Origin: Brachypterus glaber
Lineage: Eukaryota > Arthropoda > Insecta > Coleoptera > Kateretidae
DNA: 64,000 nucleotides
Assembly: GCA_958510825.1 (NCBI GenBank)
Contig: OY294050.1
Location: 5,867,340 to 5,931,339, forward strand
Direction: 5' to 3'
Position numbers and translations under genes: made by a program. Position 1 is the first letter of the stretch; every line of letters begins with the position of its first letter. Below are positions 48,146 through 59,608 of the stretch, in pieces. The notes beneath the pieces were generated by a model that saw nothing but the letters and a program-made list of their open reading frames with translations, was not told the origin of the DNA and ran no database searches.

Positions 48146-48325
48146 TAAAAATACCTTATTATTCCATCAGTGTATTTTTTAATCATCGTACATAGTGATA
48201 TTGGTAGACTTAGAGTTTCGGGCTGCTGGCCCTCTTCAGTACCAAGAGTCATCTCTATACGCTGATTAAGAAAAAAAACTCAATCTGTACGATGATTAGA
48301 AAATAGACTGATGGAATAATAAATT
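48146..48325 (-). mobile_element. Short Penelope-type repeat with hammerhead
   Basis: ATTATTCCATCAGT...TAATCATCGTAC on the left is inverted on the right (GTACGATGATTA...ACTGATGGAATAAT), enclosing the hammerhead motif at 48201-48245. The arrangement recalls the terminal repeats of Penelope-like elements, but no protein-coding part is nearby. Confidence 0.5.
48201..48245 (-). ncRNA. Type I hammerhead self-cleaving ribozyme
   Basis: Read 48245 to 48201 as RNA: stem I UUGGUA (48245-48240), catalytic core CUGAAGA (48239-48233), stem II GGGC / GCCC with a 5-base loop (48232-48220), GAA (48219-48217), stem III ACU / AGU with loop CUA (48216-48208), cleavage-site C (48207), and stem I closing strand UACCAA (48206-48201). 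Every conserved core position of the family (CUGANGA, GAAA, UH) is present and all three stems pair exactly. The order of stems is type I, as in Penelope-like retroelements and some satellites. Activity is inferred. Confidence 0.75.
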
Positions 48326-48510
48326 AATATTTTTATAATTTTGTTTAAAATTAAAAATTTCTGTCCTTACCTTTTAAGTTTTACCATTTTTCGATATCCG
48401 TCCGAAAATAAATGCAGACTAAAAATAACAAAATAATCAAAATTTCAAAACTTTTTCGCGAGAAAGTGCTATGGATCCGTACCATTTTTGGTTTATTAAT
48501 TTTATTTTGC

Positions 48511-48836
48511 ACACGGTAAAAAATGAATGTAAAATAATGTAAAATTAAGTAATTTTACTGTACTTGACTATGTTGAATCCATGAACTGTGTAAATAAGTT
48601 TAATTTGTTGTAAAATAATGTAATAATTACACAAAATAACAACAGTAGGGTAAAATTACATAGATTTACATTATAATGTAAAAAATTGTAAATTGGTTGC
48701 CATAGTAAAATTTTCAAGCAGTAACATACCATAAACCCACATGTAATTTTCTGTAAAATAACATGTCGGTTTATGCTATCTTACTGCTTGAAAATTTTAC
48801 GAATCCGTCTATGGCAACATTTTTTTACAGTGTATA
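48511..48836. mobile_element. MITE with CACGGTAAAAAA ends and inner palindrome
   Basis: Left ACACGGTAAAAAATG and right ATTTTTTTACAGTGT are imperfect inverted termini. Inside, GTTGCCATAGTAAAATTTTC (about 48697) pairs with its counterpart ending TATGGCAAC (about 48821) in arms of about 55 bp. The left half has many TGTAAAAT motifs. Confidence 0.55.
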
Positions 48837-48981
48837 TAAAAATTGTTTATTTACGACTTTTGACTGGGTAGGGCAGTGTAGTACATGTTTAGAGTCATCA
48901 TGTAACAGGATCTTCACTTGTAGTCCTAAATCCTAGCCGGGAAAGTACAGGGACTCGGCTGGATACGTGACTAACCGGACT

Positions 48982-49181
48982 NNNNNNNNNNNNNNNNNNN
49001 NNNNNNNNNNNNNNNNNNNNNNNNNNNNNNNNNNNNNNNNNNNNNNNNNNNNNNNNNNNNNNNNNNNNNNNNNNNNNNNNNNNNNNNNNNNNNNNNNNNN
49101 NNNNNNNNNNNNNNNNNNNNNNNNNNNNNNNNNNNNNNNNNNNNNNNNNNNNNNNNNNNNNNNNNNNNNNNNNNNNNNNNN
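48982..49181. other. Assembly gap, 200 N
   Basis: Exactly 200 unknown bases. The frames that span it on either strand are artefacts. Confidence 1.
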
Positions 49182-50087
49182 CCTTTTTTTTTAGTCATTA
49201 AAAAAAATTTAAATGTTTTTTTTTTGTAATTTTTTCTGTGCCAGGGGCGCCAAGCCGAAGGCTTGCTTCAGGGCGACAAAATGGAAAGGCTGGCCCTGTC
49301 CATGAGCAGCAAAAATTTCCAACTTTTTTGTTTTGAACCACCCTAATCTGTACAAAGCTTTATAAAAGAACTAAAACTATATTTCCCAAATTTTATTCGT
49401 ATCTCATGTTTACATTTCTGCATACTAGTAATTTCATTAATTAACTACTGAAAGCTTTGAAATATCTTTTCCACTAGACGGCATCTAAATATAGAATATT
49501 TAACATACCTACGTACTTCATAGCAATAAGTTTTGAGTTTTAAATATAGAAAGAGCAAAGTAAAAAAGGCTAATATTCTTTGGAAAACTTGTTTTTGATC
49601 CACAAGTGTATACCTACCGAACTACGACTGAAACAGGTAAATACTCTTTTTCACAACCGAAACACCACCGTACCGTACGTTTGTACCGTACGCCTGAAGC
49701 CTACTTTAATACACTGCCGAAGTAAAAATTATAAATGCCCAATGTTTTATTTTGTTAAAATCATGTTAATATTAGTAGAATAAAGTTTTATTTTGTTGGC
49801 ATCAATATTTTTTAATGCATTTATCACGAAAAAAACAAATGTAGGTCGACTAAGCTATAGCTACACCATTTAGCTGTCAATAGTTGAGTCGCATAGAGCT
49901 CTTAATACCATTTAGATGATCATTGAAAATATAATAAACAGACATTTCCTTTTTGACTCACAAAAGCGTAAACCTATTTATGTTTTCAGGATAATCACGA
50001 CTTTCGTATTATACTCGAAACCATATTAAGTGTCGCTTGTCTCTTTTGAATTTTCGTACTCTTGCAACAAACGACCTTGAAGCCATT
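49182..50087. other. Intergenic region
   Basis: No repeat partner or gene seen. A short CGTACGTTTGTACCGTACG inverted motif lies at about 49673-49691. Confidence 0.35.
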
Positions 50088-50344
<257 letters not shown>

Positions 50345-50608
50345 TTCTTCTTTATTATTTCTTTGTTTTGGCTACTTTGGCTATACAAACCATTTATTGT
50401 CGCTTGTAAAGTGCGTTCAGGATAGCGTGATATGTCATGAACTTGTTACATTGAGGTTATCTTTTTAAATCATAGTATAAAATTAATTTCAACATCCTAA
50501 ATACAAAATTTCAAGAGCACGAAAAAAAAAAAAACTTTATACTTTGAATTCTAGGCACATATGTATACTGAATGGATTTTGTTAGAAAGTAATGTTTTTG
50601 TTTTGATA

Positions 50609-51481
50609 ATATTTTTGTGTAAGTAGTAGTAGTAAGGGTGGGGAGGCTACAAGCCCAGGCAACTAGGCCATTATGGCCCTTTTTGCCAGCCCCGAGCTGT
50701 CCCAGCCACACATCTACCCTACTCCCTGCCTAACCCTGCCGGACCTCCTTATAAAGGTCGCGATATCTGTCCAGGCAAGGGTACGCAACTCCTCTCTTCG
50801 GAGAGTTGCCACTCCGAAGATCTCCTGTCGTATTCTGCCGAACCGATCGCATTGTCCTAGGAAATGGAAGGACGATTCTTCGTCTATCCCGCAACCCGAA
50901 CAGACGGGGTCGTTACCAACCTTCATCTTCCTAGTCCACAGTGACCCGTGAGGATCCCTGTGAGTTGGCTGATCGTGGCTCGGCTTCTTCCTAGCAGCCA
51001 CTCGGTTTTTGACTTGCTTGGACCGGAAAGGAAGTCCTTTGCCTGTCTGCAGTTCGTGACCGTTGACCAGCTTTCCCTTAGTTTTTCTCCAGCCCACGTG
51101 TTGAGGGCTGATGTGACTTGTTTCCTTGTAATACCAAGCATGTGTTCGGGTCCCATGCACGGAGTTTCGGCTCCGAGCCTGGCAAGTTCGTCTGCCTTCT
51201 CGTTGCCTGGTATCCCGCTGTGTCCAGGGACCCATACAAGGTGGACTCTTTTGTTCCTCGCTAGCTCCTCCAGGGCTTCTATGCATTCCTGCACAAGACT
51301 GGATCTTGTGCCGGGTGCACTGAGAGCCTTGAGGGCTGCTTGGCTGTCGGAGCAGATGTATACATCTGATCCGTTACTCCCTAGAACCTCTTCGCATCTT
51401 ACCGCTTCCTGTATCGCAAAGACTTCCGCTTGGAATACCGTGGGGTACCTGCCGAGCGAATAGCTCTATATTTTTGTGTAA
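50609..51481 (-). mobile_element. 5'-truncated I/R1-like non-LTR retrotransposon with TSD
   Basis: The body 50623-51467 is flanked by the exact 14-bp direct repeat ATATTTTTGTGTAA (50609-50622 and 51468-51481). On the minus strand it begins inside RNase H, passes through a CCHC region to a stop at 50714, has a short 3' UTR (AAAAAGGGCCATAATGGCC) and ends in a TTACTACTACTACT tail. Target-primed integration with 5' truncation explains the structure. Same family as the fragment at 36973-37159. Confidence 0.9.
50714..51467 (-). pseudogene. RNase H and zinc-knuckle end of non-LTR ORF2, frameshifted
   Basis: From 51467 the frame reads a type-I RNase H: the YPTVFQAEVFAIQEA strand with a catalytic glutamate, VYICSDSQAALKAL with a catalytic aspartate, and HLVWVPGHSGIPGNEKADEL with the conserved HxGxxGNExAD signature. 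RNase H in these elements degrades the template RNA. Near 50940-50950 the reading frame shifts: the RNase H frame runs into a stop at 50923, while the continuation (WTRKMKVGNDPVCSGCG) lies in the frame that ends at 50714. That part has a CxxC...HxxxxC pattern (CSGCG, HFLGQC) typical of the extreme C-terminus in I/R1/LOA-type elements. The plus-strand frame 50948-51463 is the antisense shadow. Confidence 0.85.
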
Positions 51482-52266
51482 ACTTTGATATGAGGTATTT
51501 ACGTATAAACAAGGTTTTTTTTTGGCGTAAGTACTTTTAAAGTATACTATCCACTTTCCTATAACAACGGTGTATACAGCAACCCGACAGAACAATAGTG
51601 GCAAAAAATAACGAAGGAAAGATTAAACAAAACAAATAAATTATTTAATGCTAGGTATTTATTGAACTGAGTAAAAAGTACCCTTTTAGTAAATAATATA
51701 CAAAAAAATAACAAAAAATTGACAAAGAACTTTTTTATGAAAAATAAAATGACAACAAAATATTCCAGATCAGAAGGATAAGAAGGTTTTTCTTAAGATA
51801 TCATGACAAAAAAAAAACTAAAAGAATGTTGTTTTTGTAGAAATCAGTTTTTTGGCACACCTATACTAAAAGTTTTTCTTTTCTAAAAAAAGGCTTTTAA
51901 TTATGTATTTTAAAACTAGTTAGTTGACTCAAATAAGATGTTTTTCAGGCGATTTAGCCTAAAATACGATGACCTCCTTTGTATTAGGTGAGGCCGACTC
52001 TGTACCATGTTTAATTTATTACAATAAATTCTACATCTTTGAAAGATTTATTCAGAAATGTGTCTGAATATTTAACAGATTTTATTTGAAAATTTCAATA
52101 CCTAGTTTTTCATGTTTTAAAAATAAATCCTAATAAATTTTTCAGACAGACCCGAGAACAGACCGGACGACAGACAGTCAAAAATTAAATTTTTTTGTAT
52201 ACCTATTATAGGTATAATACCTATACCTATAAAGTATTTCCCTATCTCTTTATTCATCTGTTTATA
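51482..52266. other. AT-rich intergenic region
   Basis: Contains a GACAGAC-type run at 52144-52180 like those of dispersed repeat F and a TATAGGTA repeat at about 52205-52225. No gene. Confidence 0.35.
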
Positions 52267-52878
52267 AACGGTGTTTGCAGTCTTTTGGCATTAAATAAAG
52301 GGGATGATTCTAGATCACAAAATTAAAAAACCAACACAGGAACATATGTAAGGATATAAGCCCTAAGGAAGCTACGGCCCTTCGAAGACGGACATATTGA
52401 ATAGTCAACTAAAAAAGCACCAATAAAATTTTAATGCTGCAGGGCGATTCTTAATTTAAAATTAAGTTAAAAAGTATTCTTCACCGAAATACCTAAATTT
52501 AATATTAAAGGAGTAATAGCCTTTTAAAAAGTAACATTTTTGGTGGTGAATCTATATTTTTTACAAAATAAAAATTAAAAGTTTGGGGCGAAAATGTGTT
52601 AATCCTTTTGTCCGTCTAGGCACGCCTCTGGATAGATTTATAAAAAAAAACATAAAATAATTGCCCTTATTAATTAATACTAGTATAAATGCAAAACCTT
52701 GTCGCTTTAGCTCAAAGGGTACTAGAGTTAATTATTAAAAAACTTATTTAGTACAAATTGAAAAGGTCGTAACTGGCTTAGGGTTCGTTTTCGCATATAT
52801 GTTCCTATGTTAATTTTGTATGTTTTGTGATGTAGAATCATCCATTTTATTCAATGAAAAAAGACTGCAATCACCGTT
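52267..52878. mobile_element. 612-bp palindromic MITE, AACGGTG ends
   Basis: AACGGTGTTTGCAGTC and GACTGCAATCACCGTT are the ends. The interior shares the GGAGCTACGGCC-like block, the AATCGCCCTGCAGC region and CACGCCTCTGGAT with the CAGGGTG family, so it is a subfamily with different termini. Confidence 0.65.
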
Positions 52879-53910
52879 ACATTCTCAAGACCTAATAAAT
52901 TATGTTCTATCTGGTCACCGTGGATGTGTGTAAGGTACTCCATTTGCATATCTGCTTAGCGGTTTTCGCATTAAACATTAGGAGACATCCAGAGAACATC
53001 CAGAGAATATCCATAGAACATCCAGACACTATGTTGTGGCGCTTTACATATCAAATACGTTTAAAACTCGTTTAGCTAACACGAAAATAAACAAAAATTC
53101 AATTTTTTGTTTTTTGATGCGTATACGTATTATATTTTTTTTCAACTTTAATATATATTTAATATAGAAAAAATAAAATTCTATTCTATTCTATACAGCG
53201 TGTTCCAACATTTAAAACATTAAAACTGTACCTAAAACAAGATGACTCTGTTGACCTAAACAAAAAAAAACAACAAAACTTCAAAATTATAAATATAAAT
53301 ATTAAAAATTGTCTAGAGTAAATGAGCCAATAATGGACACCTTATTAGTAATGGACACTCTATGTTTTTAAAAATAAAAGTATGATTTGAAAAAAAAATG
53401 CTAAACACTTCTCATTAAAATTAAATTTTATAAAATGTAGCTTACATTAGTTTTTAATATCTTGTACTAAAATAAAAATATGCAATTTTTGATAATATGC
53501 CATCTTGTGACTCTCAAAGAAAAATTTTAAACCTATTTTTATAATATTGCGTTTTTAAACGTTTCATCTTTATAGAAAATTGTTTTGAATAATAATATTG
53601 GCAGGTTAAAATTCCACTTTAAAAATATTCAAGATATTGTTTTATATCGTTAAAGATTAAAAAGGCCTTGATTTTGTAAAATAAATTGCATATTGTTATT
53701 GTTAGAGAGTACTCACAATAGGGATCAAAATAAAGCATTTTAAAATTATTATATTATATTTTCAAACTTCTCTCTGCAGGGCTCTGTTCAATTTTTTTGG
53801 TTTTAGCTGCCAGGCTTCAACTTTTTACAAAGGACAAGAACAAGTTGGCTTCAATTTTATGTTTTCCCGTTTAAAGTTGCATACACTAAAAATTTGTTAC
53901 CGTAGGTATT

Positions 53911-54215
53911 GAGCCAGTTGACCCAACCCCCACCACTTTCCATCTAGGCCACGCCCGCCCCTTTTTAAAAGCCCCCATAACAGAGCAGTTTTAGTGTAAT
54001 ATAACAGGGCTTTTAGTGTAATTTAATAGGGCTATTAATTTAATTAACAGATCTGTTTTAACAGGGTTGTTTCTAAATCAGTTCAGTTCAGATCAGATCT
54101 GGCATTAGCTGATTTAGAAAAAGCCCTGTTAAAACAGCTACATTATGGGGCCTATTAAAGTGGGGGGGGGGCGTGGTGTAGTTGAAAAGTGGCGGGGGAT
54201 GGGTCAACCGGCGCA
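53911..54215. mobile_element. GC-rich-armed foldback MITE
   Basis: Left TGAGCCAGTTGACCCAACCC pairs with right GGGTCAACCGGCGCA; the arms contain CCACGCCCGCCCC and a run of ten G. Inner arms around GTTTTAACAGGG and CCCTGTTAAAAC and TTTCTAAATCAG/CTGATTTAGAAA extend the pairing nearly to the centre. Confidence 0.65.
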
Positions 54216-54780
54216 CTCATTAAATCCTGAACGATTTTTTAATAAATTCCAATCAACATTAGTTATTGAATAAACGTTGTTACAGTAAAATATAATGTTG
54301 TTTTGTTATCGTTACTCTAACAGCTTGTATTTAATAACTAAATTTGCTGTGGGTTCCATAAATACAAAAGCGTTTAGTATTTAATACGGCAACCAATTTT
54401 TAGTGTACAATTCTACCAACAAAAACTTGTAAATCCCTAAAAAAGGACGTATTAATTAAAATGATTGAATTAATTAAACGGTTAGATTATTTAGTCTAAG
54501 TATTTCTCATCGCATTTCTTATAATAATCTAGTTCTTAGGAGAAGAGAAAAGAAGCTTTTAATTTTACTATCTGAACTTTTAAGGGGTCTGTATTTTACA
54601 AAAAAAAAGTTCAGATTTTGCTTTATGATGTGGAATAACATATTTTTTTAATTTCGAGCCTATGATTGATTTTGTTATATTAATAAATGCCTTCATGAAT
54701 ATATTTATTGTTTTAGGGTTATTGGTGATAGACACTGGGAAATGAAGCAAATAAAAACTTTATTGCATTACATAATCATG

Positions 54781-54815
54781 CCAACGTTTCACCTAATATT
54801 TAGGCTTCTTCAGGA
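54781..54815 (-). ncRNA. Hammerhead-like motif of Penelope type
   Basis: On the minus strand CUGAAGA (54813-54807) is followed by one unpaired A, stem II GCCUAA/UUAGGU, then GAAACGUU. GAA-AC-GU-U gives a two-base-pair stem III with no loop, which in Penelope elements is thought to act as a dimer. Stem I is weak here. Probably a remnant of a terminal repeat. Confidence 0.45.
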
Positions 54816-54861
54816 CTAAATTATTAAATATGCATTAAAACAAACAAATTAAACAAAAACA

Positions 54862-54987
54862 TTACATCAAAAAACAAAATACACTGGACATTTTTCAACA
54901 AGAGAATACTCACTGTAGAACAATTAATTACTGCAGTGAGTATTCTCCTGTTGAAAATTGTCCAGTGTATTTTGTTTGTTGGTGTAA
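54862..54987. repeat. 126-bp palindrome
   Basis: Arms of about 55 bp (TTACATCAA...ACACTGGACA...GAGAATACTCACTG and its inverse) pair with a few mismatches around an 18-base AT-rich centre. Confidence 0.7.
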
Positions 54988-55778
54988 AGTACTAGTGCGC
55001 TAAAAACGCGTTATGAAACGAGTGCTTTATACAATTTTTTCTATTTTGCTCTAAAATTTAAAAAAAACTTACATTTAAATTGATGACTGATTTAGGAAGT
55101 TTATTTTGGATTGGCATTATAGTTTACACCATGTTTAAAATTCTAAGAACAAATGATATTTTGATATATTTTATAGTCATATCTTCTCTTTTTTACTGCA
55201 ATTAACCAAGCCACAATTTTAACATGGTAAAAATAACCTAAACACAAAATTTTGTAGAAAATTAAACTTTAAAGCGACATTGACATTTGCACGGAAAACG
55301 TCAAGCGATAGGCCAGGTCTGTTGCCAACCCAAATGAACAAAAAGTAGAGACCTCTTATGGGCCTATAAGAACACGCAAAATGCGTGTGATTATGAGCAT
55401 ATAAGAGTCGCAATAGAAAAATGATAATTAAAGCTAGTAGTGAAAGAACTTATTTACCTGACAGAAAGTATCCCCTTAAGAAAACGAGAAAAAACGTTTT
55501 AATTTAACTATTTAAAATCTTTGAATAAACGAGAAAAGAAAAGGGCAATCCCACAAATTGTCCTGTTAATGAATTCAATTGTTCCGATATGGAAATTGGT
55601 CACAACGCAAATGATAGCGGTTAATCCTGCAGGAAAAAAGGAAATAAAATTTCCCTACGCTCGGAAAATGCTGTTTTTATGGACAGTTTTCCGTCATTTT
55701 TATTGAAATTGTTTGCTATTGACAAAATAGTCAGCAAAAATTGTCTCTTTTTTATATTTAATAGTAATTATATACCAA

Positions 55779-55848
55779 GGTAGAGAAGACATTTTTTATA
55801 GCCGAGCGTGCGAGCCGAGAGTGCGAGGCAATTATAATCTTCTCTACC
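55779..55848. repeat. Short hairpin, GGTAGAGAAGA arms
   Basis: GGTAGAGAAGA and TCTTCTCTACC enclose a CpG-containing block with two GTGCGAG-type repeats. Confidence 0.55.
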
Positions 55849-55871
55849 GTAGTTTATATATTAGTTTTTTT

Positions 55872-56304
55872 CACTACTAGCACTATTTAACTATTTTTAT
55901 TCAAATAATAAAATAAATTATTAACAGAAATGATATTTCATAAAAATCAAGTAGCCTTGATCAATGACATTTGCTCAAATAAATACTTTGAACTGACGTT
56001 TAAAAATTTAGTTTTTTTTTTTTATTTTTTTTTTTCATAATATTTAGCTAATTATTGATTGTATTAATTGGTAATAATTATAATTAATTATATTTAATAA
56101 AAAAAAAGTTATTTAAATCTATTTTATTGGGTTTAATTAGTAAAAATTGCACAACGAACTGAAACATTTAAAGTGGCAGATATCAATTGTTTGTAAAACT
56201 TACTCCTACTAGGAGAAAAAAAATTATTATTGCTATAGGTGAAGAAAATTGATTTCACAGTCTGAAAACATGATAAATAATGGTATGTTCTAAAGCTAGT
56301 AGTG
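55872..56304. mobile_element. 433-bp MITE with CACTACTAGC ends
   Basis: CACTACTAGC on the left and GCTAGTAGTG on the right, flanked by TTT on each side (55869-55871, 56305-56307). A CACTA start and a 3-bp duplication fit CACTA (EnSpm)-type elements, but no transposase is present. A relative lacking the left end is at 27212-27530. Confidence 0.55.
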
Positions 56305-56812
56305 TTTGCAGTCTTATGGCAAATATTAAAGGGGATAATTCTCATCACAAAACATGAAAAACCAGAATAGGAACATAGGTCCGAAAACGAACCATAAGAG
56401 AGTTACTAACCTATAAAATTGTACTAAAAATAAGGTTTTTAACTCTGGTAACTTTTAAAATAGAGCGACGAGGGTTTGCATGTTTACTAGTATTAATAAG
56501 AACAATTAGTTTGTGTTAATTTATTTTTTTGAATCTATCCAGAGGCGTGCCTAGATGGAGAAAATATATACAGCTCAACAAATTTTAGTCCCAAATTTGT
56601 TTACGTATACTTTATTTGGATTTTGAGTAAAACATAGATTCCTTAAGTAAAAATACATCAAAAATGTCAAATATGACATTTTTTATGTATTTTTACTTTT
56701 TTTTACCGTTAAAAAAATGCAATTAAGAGGAAGTAAAATTTTGTGCAACCAAAAATGTTACTTTTTAAGGTGCTATTACTCCTTTAATATTAATTTTAGG
56801 TGATTACTATTT
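56305..56812. mobile_element. One-ended copy of the AACGGTG/CAGGGTG MITE group
   Basis: Starts TTTGCAGTCTTATGGCA as in 52267-52878 directly at the right edge of the preceding element and continues through AGAGCGACGAGGGTTTGCAT and ACGCCTCTGG in inverse; the second end is missing. Confidence 0.55.
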
Positions 56813-57308
56813 TCGGATGTTATTAATTTAGCGCCTAAGTGATCTTTTTTTTGCATAAAAGTGCTGTTGGCTCGAAAGTAAAAAACATCTCATTTTAATA
56901 TTGAATATAGAGATTGGAGCATATTAAGTATTATAACAAGTTACTTTTGTTTGCTTTCCGCACAGGAAAAGTATAAAAAGTAACGAAATTTGACAAAAGT
57001 TAACTAATAAAAATCTCAACTTTTCGAACTTTTAAGGTCTCGGTAGCATCTTAAGCTTTATTAAATTTTTTATTTTTTCTTTTAAAATGTTTTAATAATT
57101 TTTCTTTGGAAATGGCGAAAAATATGCTTAATAAACTGGTTAGAAAAACACACTCTTATCGGTCTTACAGCTATAGCTCTATAGTCCAGTAGTTTTAGTC
57201 ATTTTGCACAAAACTTTTCTTTTTCTTCAAACTAACTGTACCAAAGTGTAGATTTTGGTATCTGAAAACATATGTCAGTGGTCCAGAAGTCATATGGTGG
57301 TGGCAGAA

Positions 57309-57971
57309 TAAGTTGGAGAAATTTAAGGTTAAAAAATATGAAAAAAAGTTCCTATAAAGGTTGGTCAGGAAATAAGTCCTAAGGGAGCTACGGCTCTTTA
57401 AAATTGCAATAAAAATAATGTTTTTAATTAATAACTTTTTTACCCTTTAAGCTAGAGCGACGAGCTTTTGCATGTATACTAGTATTAATAAGGACAATAA
57501 GTTTATGTTAACTTATTTTTTTGAATTTATCCAGAGGCGTGCCTAGACGGACAAAATATGTGAGACTTAACTCATTTTTGCCCCAAACTTTTTTATGTAC
57601 ATTTTTTTTGGCTTTTTGGTAAAAAATATAGATTCCTTGAGTAAACATACATAAAAAATGTCATATAGTGTAACACTGTAGGAGCAACTGTTTCAAAAAA
57701 AAAATGCAATTAAGAGGAAATAACATTTTGTTCCACTAAAAATTTTACTTTTTAAAAGGCTACTACTCCTTTAATATTAAATTTAGGTGTTTTGGTGAAG
57801 AACACTTTTTTGCTTAGTTTTAAATGAAGAATCGCCCTGCAGCATTAAAATTTTATTGGTACTTTTTTTGTTTCCCATTCATTATGTCTATGTTCGAAGG
57901 ACCACCCTTTATAGGAACTTTTTTTCATATTTTTTAAGGTAGAATTACCTCTTAAATTTCTCCAGTTTACC
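57309..57971. mobile_element. Palindromic MITE of the CAGGGTG group
   Basis: Arms AAGTTGGAGAAATTTAAG and CTTAAATTTCTCCAGTTT, then GAACTTTTTTTCATATTTTT blocks in inverse, enclose the family interior. Confidence 0.6.
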
Positions 57972-58023
57972 CATCGTGTTTTCCAAAGGAAACAGGAAAA
58001 TCATAATACACCACTTTAACTTT

Positions 58024-58120
58024 TTAATAATGTTTAATAACACAGGCCCACAAAAAAAGTCAATTAGGTACTATATATACTATATTTTTCTTACGTATTT
58101 TTGTGTGCTGAAAACGAATT
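58024..58120. repeat. Diverged relative of the 3289-3540 foldback
   Basis: AACACAGGCCCAC then TTACGTATTTTTGTGTGCTG resembles one arm of that element. Confidence 0.35.
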
Positions 58121-58538
58121 TAAAAATGTCAAAACGTTAAAATTAAAAAAATAACAAAACTTCCATTGATATAGTACCCAATTAAAATCAAAAACACATA
58201 AAATATAAATAAAACTCTCGATAATTTTGCGTTTAAAAATAAATCTGTAAAATTGACTTTCCAAATTTAATATTCCAAATCAAATAAAAACAAAGTGTGC
58301 TATTTATAAGTTAAGTGGACAGAATACCTTTAGTACGCTTCAGACATTCAGTGAAAATTTTAAATAGCGCTGAAAACTCGTCGAGAGTGAAAATTTGTTT
58401 ATATAAATTATAACTTCTAAGTGGGTTTTAGTAAGTGAAAACTACACTTCATCAATTTTAATAGTATTTTTTTCTATTTTTAACATAGTGAACTAATTAA
58501 TATCCATAATATGTTAAAAATATATTTATTAAATGTAA

Positions 58539-59224
58539 TTTTATTTTTCTACGACTGCTTTAGAATGTAAGCAAATACACACACTTTTCAAACACAGAAT
58601 GCTCTAGATACGGTATGAATATTCCGTATCAAGTGTTAGAATGAGCACATGTAGTGCCATCTCTTATTTATAAAAGTAAAGAAAACTGTACCAAAATTAG
58701 CAAAAATATATTTATTTTACCATGAAATATTGAATAATTTAATGTAATTTAAAGTTTTGAGTTAAAATTACATAAAGTTTATTAGTTTTTCTTAATATTT
58801 CACCAGTTTTTTTATCAATTTAGTTCAAAAAATTAAAACTGCTCCATCTATTGTTAAATATTTAAACCTGATATCTGTCACAACAATCTGACATAACCTT
58901 CAATTTTTGCATTATAATTTGTAAATATGTGCTAAAATTAAATAAAAATCTTTTTTAAGTACTGATTTGATAAAATTATTAAATAACATTAATTGCTTTA
59001 TTTAAAAATATGTGTTTTGTTGCATTTGCAATGTCGAGTCACAAAAAACATTGTTTTTAACCTTGTCCGCAGTTTAAAGCCATACAGTGTTTCATATTTG
59101 CAGTCGAAGAAAAAGTCTACAACACGTATGGAATAGTCATTCCGCGCTAGCGGGATCGTCATACTCGCCTGCCGGCTTTCCACTCGTGCGGAATATTGTC
59201 TATTCCATACTAGTTATAGAATAT
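58539..59224 (-). repeat. Dispersed repeat G, 0.7 kb, copy 2
   Basis: Inverted partner of 38979-39690; the CpG-containing hairpin block lies at about 59115-59215. Confidence 0.7.
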
Positions 59225-59528
59225 ACTATTTTGTTTTTAGTATTGTGTCAGTAACCTACTGAATATCTGTGACTCTACCTGGGTATTAAGAAAAAGGTAA
59301 ACTTTACTTTTTAAAAAACATATGGGTCCTTTCGAAAAAAAAAATTTTTTCTCGTCGATGATGGAAAAAAATTAAATTATATATTAAATAAAAATTTTGT
59401 GTGAGTTAGACCCGGTTCCGATTGGTTAAAATTCAATTTTAGGCATTTGTAAGCCTTTTTTTAATCCGAAAATACTTATAAAGAACTTTCACTTTCGGGT
59501 TTAGACCGTGTTAATGGATTTTCACTTT

Positions 59529-59566
59529 CCGACGTTTCGTCTCTTACTACTAGAGACATCTTCAGG
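59529..59566 (-). ncRNA. Hammerhead-like motif, left arm of Penelope element
   Basis: Mirror image of the motif at 60541-60578. Confidence 0.5.
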
Positions 59567-59608
59567 GATTAATCTGAAACTAAGTTTCGAATCAACTTGT
59601 GTCACTAT

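Noticed and set aside
48967..49198. Frames of about 75 codons across the N gap on both strands
   Set aside because: They consist of unknown bases.
50948..51463. 171-codon plus-strand frame
   Set aside because: It is the antisense of the RNase H region of the minus-strand retrotransposon.
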